A stretch of DNA of 64,000 nucleotides from Chenopodium formosanum. Its lineage: Eukaryota > Streptophyta > Magnoliopsida > Caryophyllales > Amaranthaceae. Location of the stretch: positions 38,709,072 through 38,773,071 of the forward strand of contig CM044879.1 of NCBI GenBank assembly GCA_024500155.1, read 5' to 3'. This document shows positions 24,924-36,893 of this stretch, one piece after another (the first letter of the stretch is position 1; every line of letters starts with the position of its first letter). A program made the position numbers and the translations under genes. Below the pieces are notes generated by a model. It saw only the letters and a program-made list of their open reading frames with translations. It was not told where the DNA came from and did no database searches.

Positions 24924-26300
24924 TTTTTTTTGTACTGTCGAGAATAATTGGAATCGAGGTCGTTATAATTTTCTTACATTTTTACCGTTCACATTTTGTA
25001 AATTGTGATAAGGCTTTAATTTAGAATAGTAGTGAGAAATGTATATTGCCCCTTTGTGTGGGGTGGCCGAGTGGGGGGAGGACTCATTTGTAGCAGCTAA
25101 TTTTTTCTTGTCAATATGCTGTAAATAACATCATCAATGGTTAAAGTTTGAAAGATACATGCATAGCAAGTGCATATATAAATGAGTCAAATGTTCCATA
25201 AACAGCCCTATACACATTCTTTCGGCAATTCATCTTCTTAAAGCAAGAAAATGTCGTCGTCTTATGCCACAGATTCCTTCAAGCTGGTTTGCTTTCTTCA
25301 CCTTGTAGACTTGTACTGCAATCCTTTATTCTTTCAACTCATTTTGCTGCTTCACCACATTCAAAGCATTGAAACTGAACTTTGCTTTATTGACCTTTCC
25401 CTTATCTAGCATCATATTGACCCCTTCGATGTCATGCCCAATAAGAAGAAAGTGATAAATTGCCACGGTTTAAAGTTTATAGCGTAATTTGTCCGTTACT
25501 ACTTTTTCAAATAGCGTGTTATGAAACGTGTTGCAAGTATTTGAAAGGTTTAGAAAAGTAAAGCAACAACTATAGTGAACTTTATCCTTTCGGCTAATGG
25601 TTGCTTAACAACTTATCAAACTAAACACTAAGCTTAGCTATCAATTAACTACTGTGAAAAGATAATGTAATTTATACGATGTATGTAAATATAATGTTTC
25701 ATGAAGGTTAAATATAAACCCTTTGTATTAGAATATGCTATAATTGGTGGATCCCAAATTCCCAACTTTATAACAAAGAGTCAAAGATGCAATTTATGAA
25801 GATTTTTTTGATTGCGACATATATATGACTCCAAATATTTCTCATACATTAAAATTAATACGGAAAAAATCCAAACCATTGAAAGAAAAAAAATCCAAAC
25901 CATTGAAAGAAAAAAAATCCAAAATTTTGGGCGGTTGAGAGTGACTCAATGCCAACAACAATCTTTGTCAACTTGGTTGAACTTGTGACTATATTTTTAT
26001 CATATCTAAATATCTACGTAATGCTGACTCAGACTTCTTATACTGCATTTTATTTTTATTTTCCACCTGCTTATATTTCAACCAATCATGCCTTTTCTAG
26101 TCTACTAATTAGCGCGTGGAATATAAATTATATATTGATATGTATAATTATCATTTTGCCGTTCTTTGATTACTATGGTGTAGGATAGATGTTGTATGAT
26201 ATTTTATTAATTATAATTATCTATTTATTTATCGAAATAAATAATTAAAGATTACAAAAATATATTCGTAAATGATATGTATTGGCGTATTGTCATTTAC
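24924..26300. other. 3' flank of gene 1 and AT-rich intergenic DNA
   Basis: Contains the 3' UTR of gene 1 with no certain poly(A) signal. A ~25-bp tandem duplication 'aatccaaaccattgaaagaaaa' lies at about 25869-25920. No gene was seen. Confidence 0.5.
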
Positions 26301-26304
26301 CATT

Positions 26305-26500
26305 TAGGCCTTGTTCTGTTATCTTATTTTCACTTATTTCAGGAAAAATAAGTTCAGATAAATTCACATCAGGGTAAGTTCAGATAAGTTGTGATGAGGG
26401 TTAGTAAGGACTACCCAAGTTCAATTTATAACTAAAATAAGTTCTTATAAGGGCTATTAAATTCAGATAAGTAAAAATGAGGTGACTAAAACGCACCCTT
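26305..26500. mobile_element. MITE-like element upstream of MIOX
   Basis: It starts 'aggccttgttctgtt', ends 'aaaacgcaccctt' and carries repeated 'aataagttcagataa' words. The terminal complementarity is poor and the target duplication unclear, so the class is uncertain. Confidence 0.45.
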
Positions 26501-26663
26501 ATTGAAGTGTGCATACCATTTATGATATTTTAATTATGTTATTATCAAATTTAAACCTTCTAATATCACTTGTAGGATATTTTTTTTCTTAGAATCATCT
26601 AGATACATCAAACACCCACTTAAAATTAGGATAGAAGATTTTAATTAGAACAAACTAGGTAAC

Positions 26664-26854
26664 ATATCAATTTTGATCTTAAATAAAGGATTAGATATCA
26701 GTTTTGATCTTATATAAAGGATAAGATATCAGTTTTGATCTCAAATTAAGGATTAGATATCAGTTTTGATCTCAAATAAAGGATTAGATATCAGTTTTGA
26801 TCTTAAATAAAGGATCAGATATCGATTTTAATCTTAAGTTAAGGATAAGATATC
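26664..26854. repeat. 31-bp minisatellite, six exact-period copies, upstream of MIOX
   Basis: Units begin at 26664, 26695, 26726, 26757, 26788 and 26819, with a partial copy at 26850. Each has the form 'atatcagttttgatct...aaggattag'. Every unit boundary builds the word AGATATC (palindrome GATATC), and some carry GGATAAG. The period never deviates from 31 bp although bases vary between copies. Confidence 0.9.
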
Positions 26855-27194
26855 ACTAAAAATGGGACAGATGATTCTGATTCGAAATAAATAAAATGAG
26901 ATTACAATCCCAAAAACCCAAAAGTATACGCGCTTGTGTGGCATGTGGATAAAGCCAGTGCATGCTGCGTTGGTGATGACAGCTTATTTGGAAGCTTCAA
27001 TCCACAAAACTATGAGGCTTAAGAAGATTCAAAAACATACTATTTGTTATTAAGGACTATCTAACACTTGAAATTTCTATCAAGGACATAAATGTACGTT
27101 GTTTATGGTAATATATCTACAATATCCAAAATCTTCAAATTTTCAAGCAAGGACTTACTATGTCTCTATTTTTGTAACAAGGACTCCAATTTCA

Positions 27195-27203
27195 CTATAA
27201 ATA
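27195..27203 (+). promoter_or_regulatory. Putative TATA box of MIOX
   Basis: 'ctataaata' lies about 155 bp before the ATG at 27353, implying a leader of roughly 125 nt. There is no nearer TATA candidate. Confidence 0.55.
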
Positions 27204-27352
27204 TCATAACCCTAATCATATGTAACATATCCATTAACTTTTGTGTATTTCTCTTTCATTGAATCCAATTTTTAAATTTGTCTTTGGGTCTTCGAAGTTC
27301 TCTTTGATTCTTCTTTGGTGTGTGCTTCATCGTTTCTAATCGATTATCAAAT

Positions 27353-29829
27353 ATGACTGTAATTGTCGAAGAGCCTGTTTTTGGTACGTTAAAATTTTAC
27401 ATTTGTCTATTTTTACCTTTAAATTTTTTTTTTCGAAATTGTTCAACTCTTGTGAGGTCCTCTTTTTGAAAGTATCGGACACGACAAAAATTAGCTAATT
27501 TTGTTAAATTGTATTTTGTTTGCATCATTGTCATTTTAAAACTCTCTTTAACCTTGAAAAAACCCTAGATTGCAGTCGGTCTTTATGATTAACTTGTTAT
27601 GTTAGACCTTATATCTGATTTCTATCTTGTTTATTTTTTTTAATAAAATTTGCAATAGGAATCGAAGAAAACATCAAGAACATTAACGAAGATACAAATG
27701 AATTGGTATTGGATGCTGGATTTAAAATGCCCGAATCCAAATTGGTTTCAGAAAACGGATTTTCGACACCCGAAACCAATGCCTTTGGCAACACTTTCAG
27801 GTCTTATTTCCTATTGATATTTATTAATCAAATTGTTATGATCAATAATCATATTTATAAAAATAATCTACGAGTTTATGATAAAAAATAATATTTTTAT
27901 AATACTTGAGTCATGTTTTAACATGTATAACGTTGTTTATATACAGAGACTATGACGCAGAAAGTGAAAGGAAAAATGCTGTTGAAGAATTCTACAAGCA
28001 AAATCATATCCACCAAACAGTTGACTTTGTAAGACCAATTAATTAATTTCCCTTCTTTCCAAACGAAATAATTCTTGTATATCTAGGGACATTTTGAGAT
28101 TAGCGTGACTAAATAAGTACTCGTAACAATTTTAATGTCCAAACGTTTCGTGTCATCCAATTATATACGATAAACAATTTAAGTCTATATTACCTAATAA
28201 AAATTGATCAAATGTTTATACGGAAAAACGAGAATTTTGAAAAATATATGCATAAATTAATAATTAAAAAAATGGATTGCAGGTGAAAAAAATGAGGGAG
28301 GAATACAGTAAATTGGACAAGGTGGAAATGAGCATATGGGAGTGTTGTGAACTTTTAAACACAGTTGTGGACGAAAGTGACCCTGACTTGGATGAGCCTC
28401 AAATTGAGCATTTGCTCCAAACTGCTGAAGCTATTAGGAAGGACTACCCTAATGAAGATTGGCTTCATTTGACTGCCCTTATTCACGGTACGTTAACTTG
28501 TACGACTTTCATATTAATTTACATACAACACGTCTATTATACACCAGCACACATATAAGACGTGCACACATACATGTGGTACGTTGAGGCAAGTAGTGCA
28601 CAAACTTGGACACGTGTATTATTACATTGTCCTTGTGTACATACATGTTTGAGGCACGTGTTGTCTTGAGTGTCGTATCTTAGAACGTTACACTCAAGTG
28701 TACAATAGAAATTACATCATTGGATTGATATCTTAACGAAATTGATTGTGTATGTTTTTTCAGATCTTGGAAAAGTTCTTGTTCATCCTAGCTTTGGAGA
28801 ACTTCCTCAATGGGCAGTTGTCGGCGACACGTTCCCTGTTGGATGTGCATTTGATGAATCCATTGTTCACCACAAGGTTAATTTTAGCTAAAGTATCAAT
28901 CAATTGATATTTATCAATACACATAATTATATATGCTAACGCATTTTTAAACTCGCAATTGAACAGTATTTCGAGTTAAACCCAGATCATCACAACCCTG
29001 CTTATAACACCAAGTGTGGTATTTACTCTGAAGGATGTGGTTTAGACAATGTTCTTGTTTCTTGGGGACATGATGATTATATGTACCTGGTAATTACTAT
29101 TTTCATTTTAATTACATAGTTAAATTTAATAATAATATTTATTGATAACATAATCTAATTAATATTATTAATTAATTATAATATACATATTTGTAGGTTG
29201 CTAAAGAAAATGGTACAACTCTTCCTCCAGCAGCTCTGTTCATAGTTCGATTTCACTCATTTTATGGTAAGATTAAATGTCTAATAAAATCTTAATCATG
29301 CTTTTTTTATAAAAGGTAATTAATGTTCAACTTAATTTTTATAATGTTGATTTGTTAATGTTATTTACTGGCTTTGCAGCTTTGCATAAATCAGGAGCAT
29401 ATATGCATTTATTGAATGATGAGGATAAGGAGAACTTGAAATGGCTCCATGTTTTCAAGTAATTAAGCGCGATTTTTGTATTAAATTTCATGTTACAATC
29501 GCTTTGTTATTTTATCAATTAATTGATTAAATTCGTGTTTTATCAATTATGTGCAGCAAATATGATCTTTACAGCAAGAGCAAAGTTCGAGTTGATGTGG
29601 AGAAAGTAAAGCCATACTACCTTTCTCTCATTAACAAGGTACCAATTTGATCCTAGGCCCAATTATCTTGATCCGATAACTCATACTTTTCCATCTTCAT
29701 TCATATTTAGTTGTTACATTACTAGTTTGAGTTACACAATGTGTGCATAAAATTCCGTCATTTACCTAGTAATCTAATGTTTTCCTTTGAATTTGAATGC
29801 AGTATTTCCCGTCCAAGCTGCGATGGTGA
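27353..29829 (+). CDS. MIOX: myo-Inositol oxygenase (10 exons, 317 aa)
   Basis: Exons: 27353-27383, 27659-27800, 27947-28028, 28283-28487, 28764-28876, 28967-29089, 29197-29266, 29380-29458, 29557-29638, 29803-29829. All junctions are GT-AG and phases join to 317 residues plus TGA, the usual plant length. The enzyme oxidises myo-inositol to D-glucuronate at a di-iron centre in the cytosol, feeding UDP-glucuronate for cell-wall sugars. The six expected ligands are present with family spacing: H128 (EHLLQTAEAIRK), H153 and D154 (LIHDLGK), H226 (SWGHDDY), H252 (RFHSFY) and D285 (NKYDLYSK). Family motifs SEGCGLDNVLVSWGHDD and the C-terminal FPSKLRW end are seen. The N-terminal ~55 residues are the variable plant extension. 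It looks functional. Which paralogue it is cannot be told from this window. Confidence 0.97.
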
Positions 29830-30031
29830 ACATCTTCAAGGGGTTGGCTACCCGTTCATGTCATTGTAATTACAATTGAGGCAAAATAATAAGTTAACGA
29901 GGAGTATGATATAAATATTTCTGTATCATGGTACAAATATGTCATTGCAATTGTACCTAGGTTTAATTGTTACTCTACTCTATGTAGTAATCAATTGCAT
30001 TGTAGTCCTTATGTATCCTTGATCATTCTTT

Positions 30032-30037
30032 AATAAA
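30032..30037 (+). terminator. Poly(A) signal of MIOX
   Basis: AATAAA about 200 bp after the MIOX stop codon, in an AT-rich 3' flank. Cleavage would be expected near 30055. Confidence 0.6.
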
Positions 30038-30059
30038 ACTATCCTTTTTAAAGTTATCT

Positions 30060-30510
30060 TAGCGCTTATCTTTGCCACCTATCTCGAATTCTCGATCTTG
30101 TTCGATAATAACCAGTTCATACTTCATAGCCTTACAAACGTATATCGCCTTTCAAAATAATCAGATTGGAAAAAAAAAATGTTTGGTAGTTGAAATTATT
30201 GTGGCAAAATTATTGTGTAGTTTTGTTTATTCAAAAGGAAAAAAAAATGTATAGTTCTTTGATGGGCCTGACTAAAGACTATAGGCTTTATATCCCTAGG
30301 TCTAATTTATGATCATATGTACAAACATAGCCCTATGAATATATTATTGGGCCATGGAACACAAGATACAGGCTTTTGGACCGTTGAGCTGAGTAATCGT
30401 GAGGCATATATTATTAGGTCATATTTATTCATGCCCAGCACTTAAATTCCACTTTGAAATAAGAGCTGGATGAGATTTGAATTCATGATCTTTATGTTAA
30501 TATGGCTCTT
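30060..30510. other. Intergenic between MIOX and the satellite array
   Basis: Nothing recognised. Confidence 0.5.
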
Positions 30511-30514
30511 ATAT

Positions 30515-32540
30515 TATGTACTATGATAAACATCTCGGCAATTTTTATTTTTGGGTGAAAAAATTTCAAAAAATTCCAAAATTGAAGGCTATTATCCACG
30601 CTTTTTGAGGAATTTTTGAGGTGACGGGGTCCGGTGGCGAAAAGTCTTGACATTTTAAGGGATACATCTTAGGGTCATATAATGCCGTTTGGAACCATAT
30701 ATGACCTTTATATGTAGTCATAAATGTCCGTTTTAGGCTTGAGTTCACGATATCAAAGCAGGTTTGGAACAGGTAAATTAACCGTTTAAAGGCATATTGG
30801 ATGGTTCCACCCATTGAATTGGACTCCAGGAGGGTATTAGGTACTATGGTAAACATCTCGACAATTTTTATTTCCAGGCGAAAAAATGTCAAAAAATTCC
30901 AAAATTGAAGGCTATAATCCACGTTTTTTGAGGAATTTTTTATGTTACGGGGTCCGGTGGCGAAAAATCTTGAGACCCTAGGAGATAAATCTTAGGGTCA
31001 TATAATGACGTTTGGAACCATATATGACCATTACATGTTGTAAAAAATGGTCGTGGTAGGCTTCAGTTTACGAAATCGGTGCAAGTTTGGAACATGTAAA
31101 TTGACCGTTTTAAGGCATATTGGATGGTTCCACCCATTGAATTAGACTCCATGGAGGGAATGGGGTACTAAGATAAACATCTCTGCAATTTTTATTTCCG
31201 GGCGAAAAAATGTCAAAAAATTCCAAAATTGAAGGCTATTATCCACGCTTTTTGAGGATTTTTTGATGTTACGGGGTACGATGGCGAAAAGTCTTGTGAC
31301 CTTAGGGGATACATTTTAGAGTCATATAATGACGTTTGGAACCATATATGACCATTACATGTTGTAAAAAATGGTCGTGGTAGGCTTCAGTTTACGAAAT
31401 CGGTAGTGCAAGTTTGGAACGGGTAAATTGATCGTTTTAAGGCATATTGGATCGTTCCACCCATTTAATTGGATTCCCGGAGGCTATTAGGTACTATAGT
31501 AAACATCTTGGAAATTTTTATTTCCGGGCGAAAAAATGTCAAAAAATTCCAAAATTGAAGGATATTATCCATGCTTTTTGAGGAACTTTTGATGTTACGG
31601 GTTCCGGTGGCGAAAAGTCTTGAGACCTTAGCGGATACATCTTAGGGTCATATAATGACGTTTGGAACCATATATGACCATTACATGTTTTAAAAAATGG
31701 TTGTGGTAGGCTTCAGTTTACGAAATCGGTGCAAGTTTGGAACGGGTAAATTGACTGTTTTAAAGCATATTGGATGGTTCTACTCATTGATTTGGACTCC
31801 TGGAGGGTATTAGGTACCATGGTAAACATCTCGGAAATATTTATTTCCGGGCGAAAAAATGTCAAAAAATTTCAAAATTAAAGGCTATTATCCACGCTTT
31901 TTGAGGAATTTTTGAGGTGACGGGGTCTGGTGGTGAAAAGTCTTGAAACCCTAGGGAATACATCTTAGGGTCATATAATGCCGTTTGGAACCATATATGA
32001 CCTTTATATGTTGTCATAAATGTCCGTGTTAGGCTTGAGTTCACGATATCAAAGCAAGTTTAGAACGGGTAAATTGATCGTTTAAAGGCATATTGGATAG
32101 TTCCACCCATTGAATTGGACCCCAATAGAGTATTAGGTATTATGGTAAACATCTCGACAATTTTTATTTCCGGGCGAAAAAATGTCAAAAAATTCCAAAA
32201 TTGAAGTCTTTGCAACTCAACCAAATGTTCAAGCTGGTGGTTGAGGGCTAAAAATATGTTTTATACCCTATCAAGTATAATACACGAAATTAGAGCGATT
32301 TAGGAGGTGTCGTAAGCTGGTGTTGGAATTTCACGGAATATTACTGGATGAATTCCGGGATCGTATAATATTGTGTAGACCCATATATGACCATTATCCG
32401 ACAACGTAATAACCCCATGAGAGCTTGTAGCCAATACAATAGGTATGTACTAAAACGGGTAAAATGACCATTTAAAATGACCATTATCCGAGGACCCGAC
32501 CTTAACCGACTATGATCTAAACCTAGCCTGTACTCAAACA
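30515..32540 (-). repeat. ~322-bp satellite array, block A (about 5 clear copies plus one diverged)
   Basis: The anchor 'atttttatttccgggcgaaaaaatg' recurs at 30541, 30864, 31188, 31514, 31837 and 32160 (periods 323, 324, 326, 323, 323). After 32206 a much more diverged unit continues in the same orientation to about 32540, still recognisable by 'ccatatatgaccatta' and 'acgggtaaaatgacc'. Block A units form a subfamily distinct from block B. Confidence 0.93.
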
Positions 32541-32552
32541 ATGGGGTGAATT

Positions 32553-35500
32553 ATTGCCTTCAATTTTGTCACTTTTTGCCACCATGCCCCAAAACCTCAA
32601 AATTTCCTTAAAAAGCATGGATTACAAAAATAGATAGAGGCATTCAAACGAAAATATGCCTTGAACCAAGGTAGACTATTGTCCGGCTCGACCATCAAAT
32701 ATAGCCTTCAATTTTGTAATTTTTTTGACCTTTTTTTTGCCCGGAAATAAAGATTGCAGAGATATTTACCATGGTCCCTAATACCCACCAAGAGTCCAAT
32801 TGGGTCGGTGGAACCATCCAATATGCCCTTAAACGGTCATTTTACTTGTTCACAACTTGAAGTGATTTTTTAAACTCAAACCTTCTACGGACGTTTATGA
32901 CAACATATATGATCATATATGGTTTCAAACGGCATTATATGACCTTGAGATGTATCCCTTAGGTTTTCCAGGCTTTTCACCACCAGGCCCCGAAACCTGA
33001 AAATTTCCTTAAAAAGCGTGGATTATAGCCTTCAATTTTGTAAAATTTTTTACCTTTTTTCGCCCGTAAATAAAAATTGCCGAGATGTTAACCGTGGTCC
33101 CTAATGCCCTCCAAGAGTCCAATTGGGTCGGTGGAACCATCCAATATGCCCTTTAACTGTCATTTTACCTATTCACAACTTGATACGATTTCATAAACTC
33201 GAGCCTACCACGGACGTTTATGAAAACATATAATGATCATATGTGGTTTCAAACAGAATTATATGACCCCGACATGTATCCCTTAGGGTCTCAAGACTTT
33301 TCACCACCGGGCCTCGAAATCTCAAAATTCCTCGAAAAGCGTGGATTGTAGCCTTCACTTCTGTAATTTTTTGACCTTTTTTCGCCCGGAAATAAAAATT
33401 GCCGAGATGTTTACCATGGTTCCTAATCCTTTGGGAGTTAAATTCGGCCGGTGGAACCGTCCAATATGCCCTTAAACGGTCATTTTACCCGTTCACAACT
33501 TGAAGTGATTTTGTAAACTCAAGCGTATAACGTACATTTATAACAATATATAATGATCACATATTGTTTCAAACGGCATTATATGACACCGAGATATATT
33601 CCCTAGGGTCTCAACACTTTTCGCCACCGGATCCCAAAACCTCAAAATTTCCTAAAAAATTGTGGATTATAGCCTTCAATATTGTAATTTTTTGACCTTT
33701 TTACGCCTGAAAATAAAAATTAATGAGATATTTACCATGGTCCCTAATACCCTCCAAGAGTCCAATCGGGTCGGTGGAACCAACCAATATACCCTTAAAC
33801 GGTCATTTTACGCGTTTGCAACTTGCACTGATTTTGTAAACTCAAGCCTACCACAGTCGTTTATGACAACATATAATGATCATATATGGTTTCAAACGGC
33901 ATTATACGACCCTGAGATGTATCCTTTAGGGTTTCAAGCTTTTTGCCACTGGGACCCGAAACCTCAAATTTTCCTCAAAAATAGTGGATTATAGCCTTCT
34001 ATTTTTTATTTTTTTGATCTTTTTTCGCCGGAAATAAAAGTTTCCGACATGTTTACAATAGTCCTTTATATCCCCCGAGAGTCAAATTGGGTCGGTGATC
34101 GAAACTGTCCAATATGCCCTTAAACAGTCATTTTACCCGTTTACAACTTGCAGTGATTTCGTAAACTCAAGCCTATCATGTACGTTTATGATAACATATA
34201 TATATGGTTTCAAACGAAATTATATGACACCGAGATATATTCCATAGGGTCTCAACACTTTTCGTCACTGAACCCCAAAACCTCAAAATTTCCTAAAAAG
34301 CGTGGATTATAGCCTTCAATATGTAATTTTTTTACCTTTTTTTGCCTGAAAATAAAAATTGCTGAGACGTTTACCATTATCCCTAATACCCTCCAAGAGT
34401 CCAATCGGGTCGGTGGAACCTACCAATATGCTCTTAAACGATCATATTACGCGTTTGCAACTTGCATTGATTTTTTAAATTCAAGCCAACCACGGACGTT
34501 TATGACAACAAATAATGATCATATGTGGTTTCAAACGGAAGTATATGACCCCAAGATGTATCTCTTAGGGTCTCAAGGCTTTTCGCCACCGGGCTTCGAA
34601 ACCTCAAAATTTTCCTCAAAGCGTGGATTATAGCCTTCAATTTTGTAATTTTTTTTTACCTTTTTTAGCCCGTAAATAAATTGCTGAGATGTTTACCATG
34701 CTCCCTAATACCCACCAAGAGTCCAACAGGGTCGATGGAACCAACCAATATGCCCTTAAATGGTCATTTACGCGTTTGAAACTTACACTGATTTTGTAAA
34801 CTCAAGCCTACTACGGATGTTTATAACAACATATAATGATAATACATGGTTTCAAACTGCATTATATGACCCCGAGGTGTATCCCTTAAGGTTTCAAGGC
34901 TTTTCGCCACCATGACTGCCCCGAAACCTCAAAAAACGTGGATTATAGCCTTCAATTTTGTAATTTTTTGACATTTTTCGCCTTGAAATAAAAATTGTCG
35001 AGATGTTTACCGTGGACCCTAATATCCTCAGGGAGTTAATACAAATTGGGTCGGTGGAATCGTCCAATATGCCCTTAAACGGTTATTTTACCCGTTTACA
35101 ACTTGCAGTAATTTCGTAAACTCAATCCTACCACGGACGTTTATGATAACATATAATGATCATATATGGTTTTAAACGACATTATATGACCCCGAGATGT
35201 ATCCCTTAGGGTTTCAAGGTTTTTCACCACCGGGATTCGAAACCTCAAATTTTCCTCAAAAAGCGTGGATTATAGCCTTCAATTTTGTAATTTTGTGATC
35301 TTTTTTCACCCGAAAATAAAAATTACCGAGATGTTTAACATGGTCCCTTATAACCTCCGAGAGTCAAATTGGGTCGGTGGAACTGTCCACTATGCCCTTA
35401 AACGATCATTTTACCCGTTCACAACTTGCAGTGATTTCGTAAACTCAAGCCTATCACGTACGTTTATGACAACATATAATGATCATATATGGTTTCAAAC

Positions 35501-36893
35501 AACATTATATGACACTGAGATATATTCTCTAGAGTCTCAACACTTTTTGCCACCGAACCCCAAACCTCAGAAATTCCAAAAAAAGCGTGAATTATAGCCT
35601 TCAATATTGTAATTTTTTGACATTGTTTCGCCCGAAAATAAAAATTGTTGAGAAGCTTACTATGGTCCTTAATACCCTCCAAGAGTCCAATTGGGTCGGT
35701 GAAACCATCCAAAATGCCCTTAAATGGTCATTTTACCCGTTCGCAACTTGCACCGATTTTGTAAACTCATGCCTATCACGGACGTTTATGACAACATGTA
35801 ATGATCATCTATATGGCTTCAATTGGAATTATATGACCCCGAGATGCATCTTTTAGGGTCTCAAGGCTTTTCGTCACATGCCTCTAAACCTCAAATATCC
35901 TTAAAAAGCGTGTATTATAGCCTTCGATTTTGTAATTCTTTGACCTTTTTTCGCCTGGTAATAAAAATTACCAAGATGTTTACCATGGTCCCTAATAGCC
36001 TTCGGGAATCCAATTGGGTCGGTGGAACCATCCAATATGCCCTTACACGGTCATTTTACCCGTTCACAATTTGCAGTGATTTCGTAAACTCAAGCCTACA
36101 ACGGACGTTTATGACAACATATAATTATCATTTGTGGTTTCAAACAGCATTATATGACCCTGAGACTTATCCCTTAGCGAGGCTGTTCACCACCGGGCCC
36201 CGAAACCTCAAAAATTCCTCAAAGAACGTGAATTATGGCCTTCAATTTTGTAATTTTTTGACCTTTTTTCTCCCGAAAATAAAAATTGCCGAGATGTTTA
36301 CCATGGTCCCTAATACCCTCCATGAGTCCAATTGGATTGGTGGAACCATCCAATATGCCCTTAAACGATCATTTAGTCATTTACCCGTTCACAACTTGTA
36401 GTGATTTCGTAAACTTAAGCCTACCACGGTTATTTATGACAACATATAATGATCATATATGGTTTCAAACGACATTATATGACACCAAGATATATCCCCT
36501 AGGCTCTCAACACTTTTCTCCACCGGGCCCTGAAACGTTATGATTCTATCAAAAAACGTGGATTAAAGCCTTCGATTCTTTAATTTTTTTGACTTTTTTT
36601 CGCCCGGTAATAAAAATTGTCGAGATGTTTACCATGGTCCCTAATATTCTTCGGGAGTCCAATTGGGTCGATGAAACCATCCAATATAATCTGAAACGAT
36701 CATATTGCCCGTTCGCAACTTGCATTGATTTCGTAAACTCAAGCCTACCACGCACGTTTATGACAACATATATTGATCATATATGGTTTCAAACAGCATC
36801 ATATGACCCCGAGATATATTCCCTAGGGTCTCAACACTTTTTGCCACCGGGTCTTTAAATCTCAAAATTTCCTCAAAAAGTGTGGATGATAGT
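32553..36893 (+). repeat. ~322-bp satellite array, block B (about 13 copies, opposite orientation)
   Basis: This is the reverse complement of the block A unit. The anchor 'gcccggaaataaaaattgcc' recurs at 32739, 33062, 33384, 33705, 34027, 34344, 34668, 34980, 35308, 35630, 35953, 36271 and 36602 (periods 312-331, mostly 321-324). Unit size is about two plant nucleosome spacings. The array stops sharply near 36893. Open frames of up to 192 codons occur because the unit happens to lack stops in one frame. Confidence 0.93.

Noticed and set aside
25250..25460. Coding-like stretch on the minus strand downstream of gene 1
   Set aside because: A frame with a few plausible residues is interrupted by a stop and matches nothing I recognise.
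35823..36401. 192-codon open frame in the satellite array as a gene
   Set aside because: It spans two tandem satellite units, does not start with a canonical ATG in context, and unit lengths are not multiples of three. No family motif.
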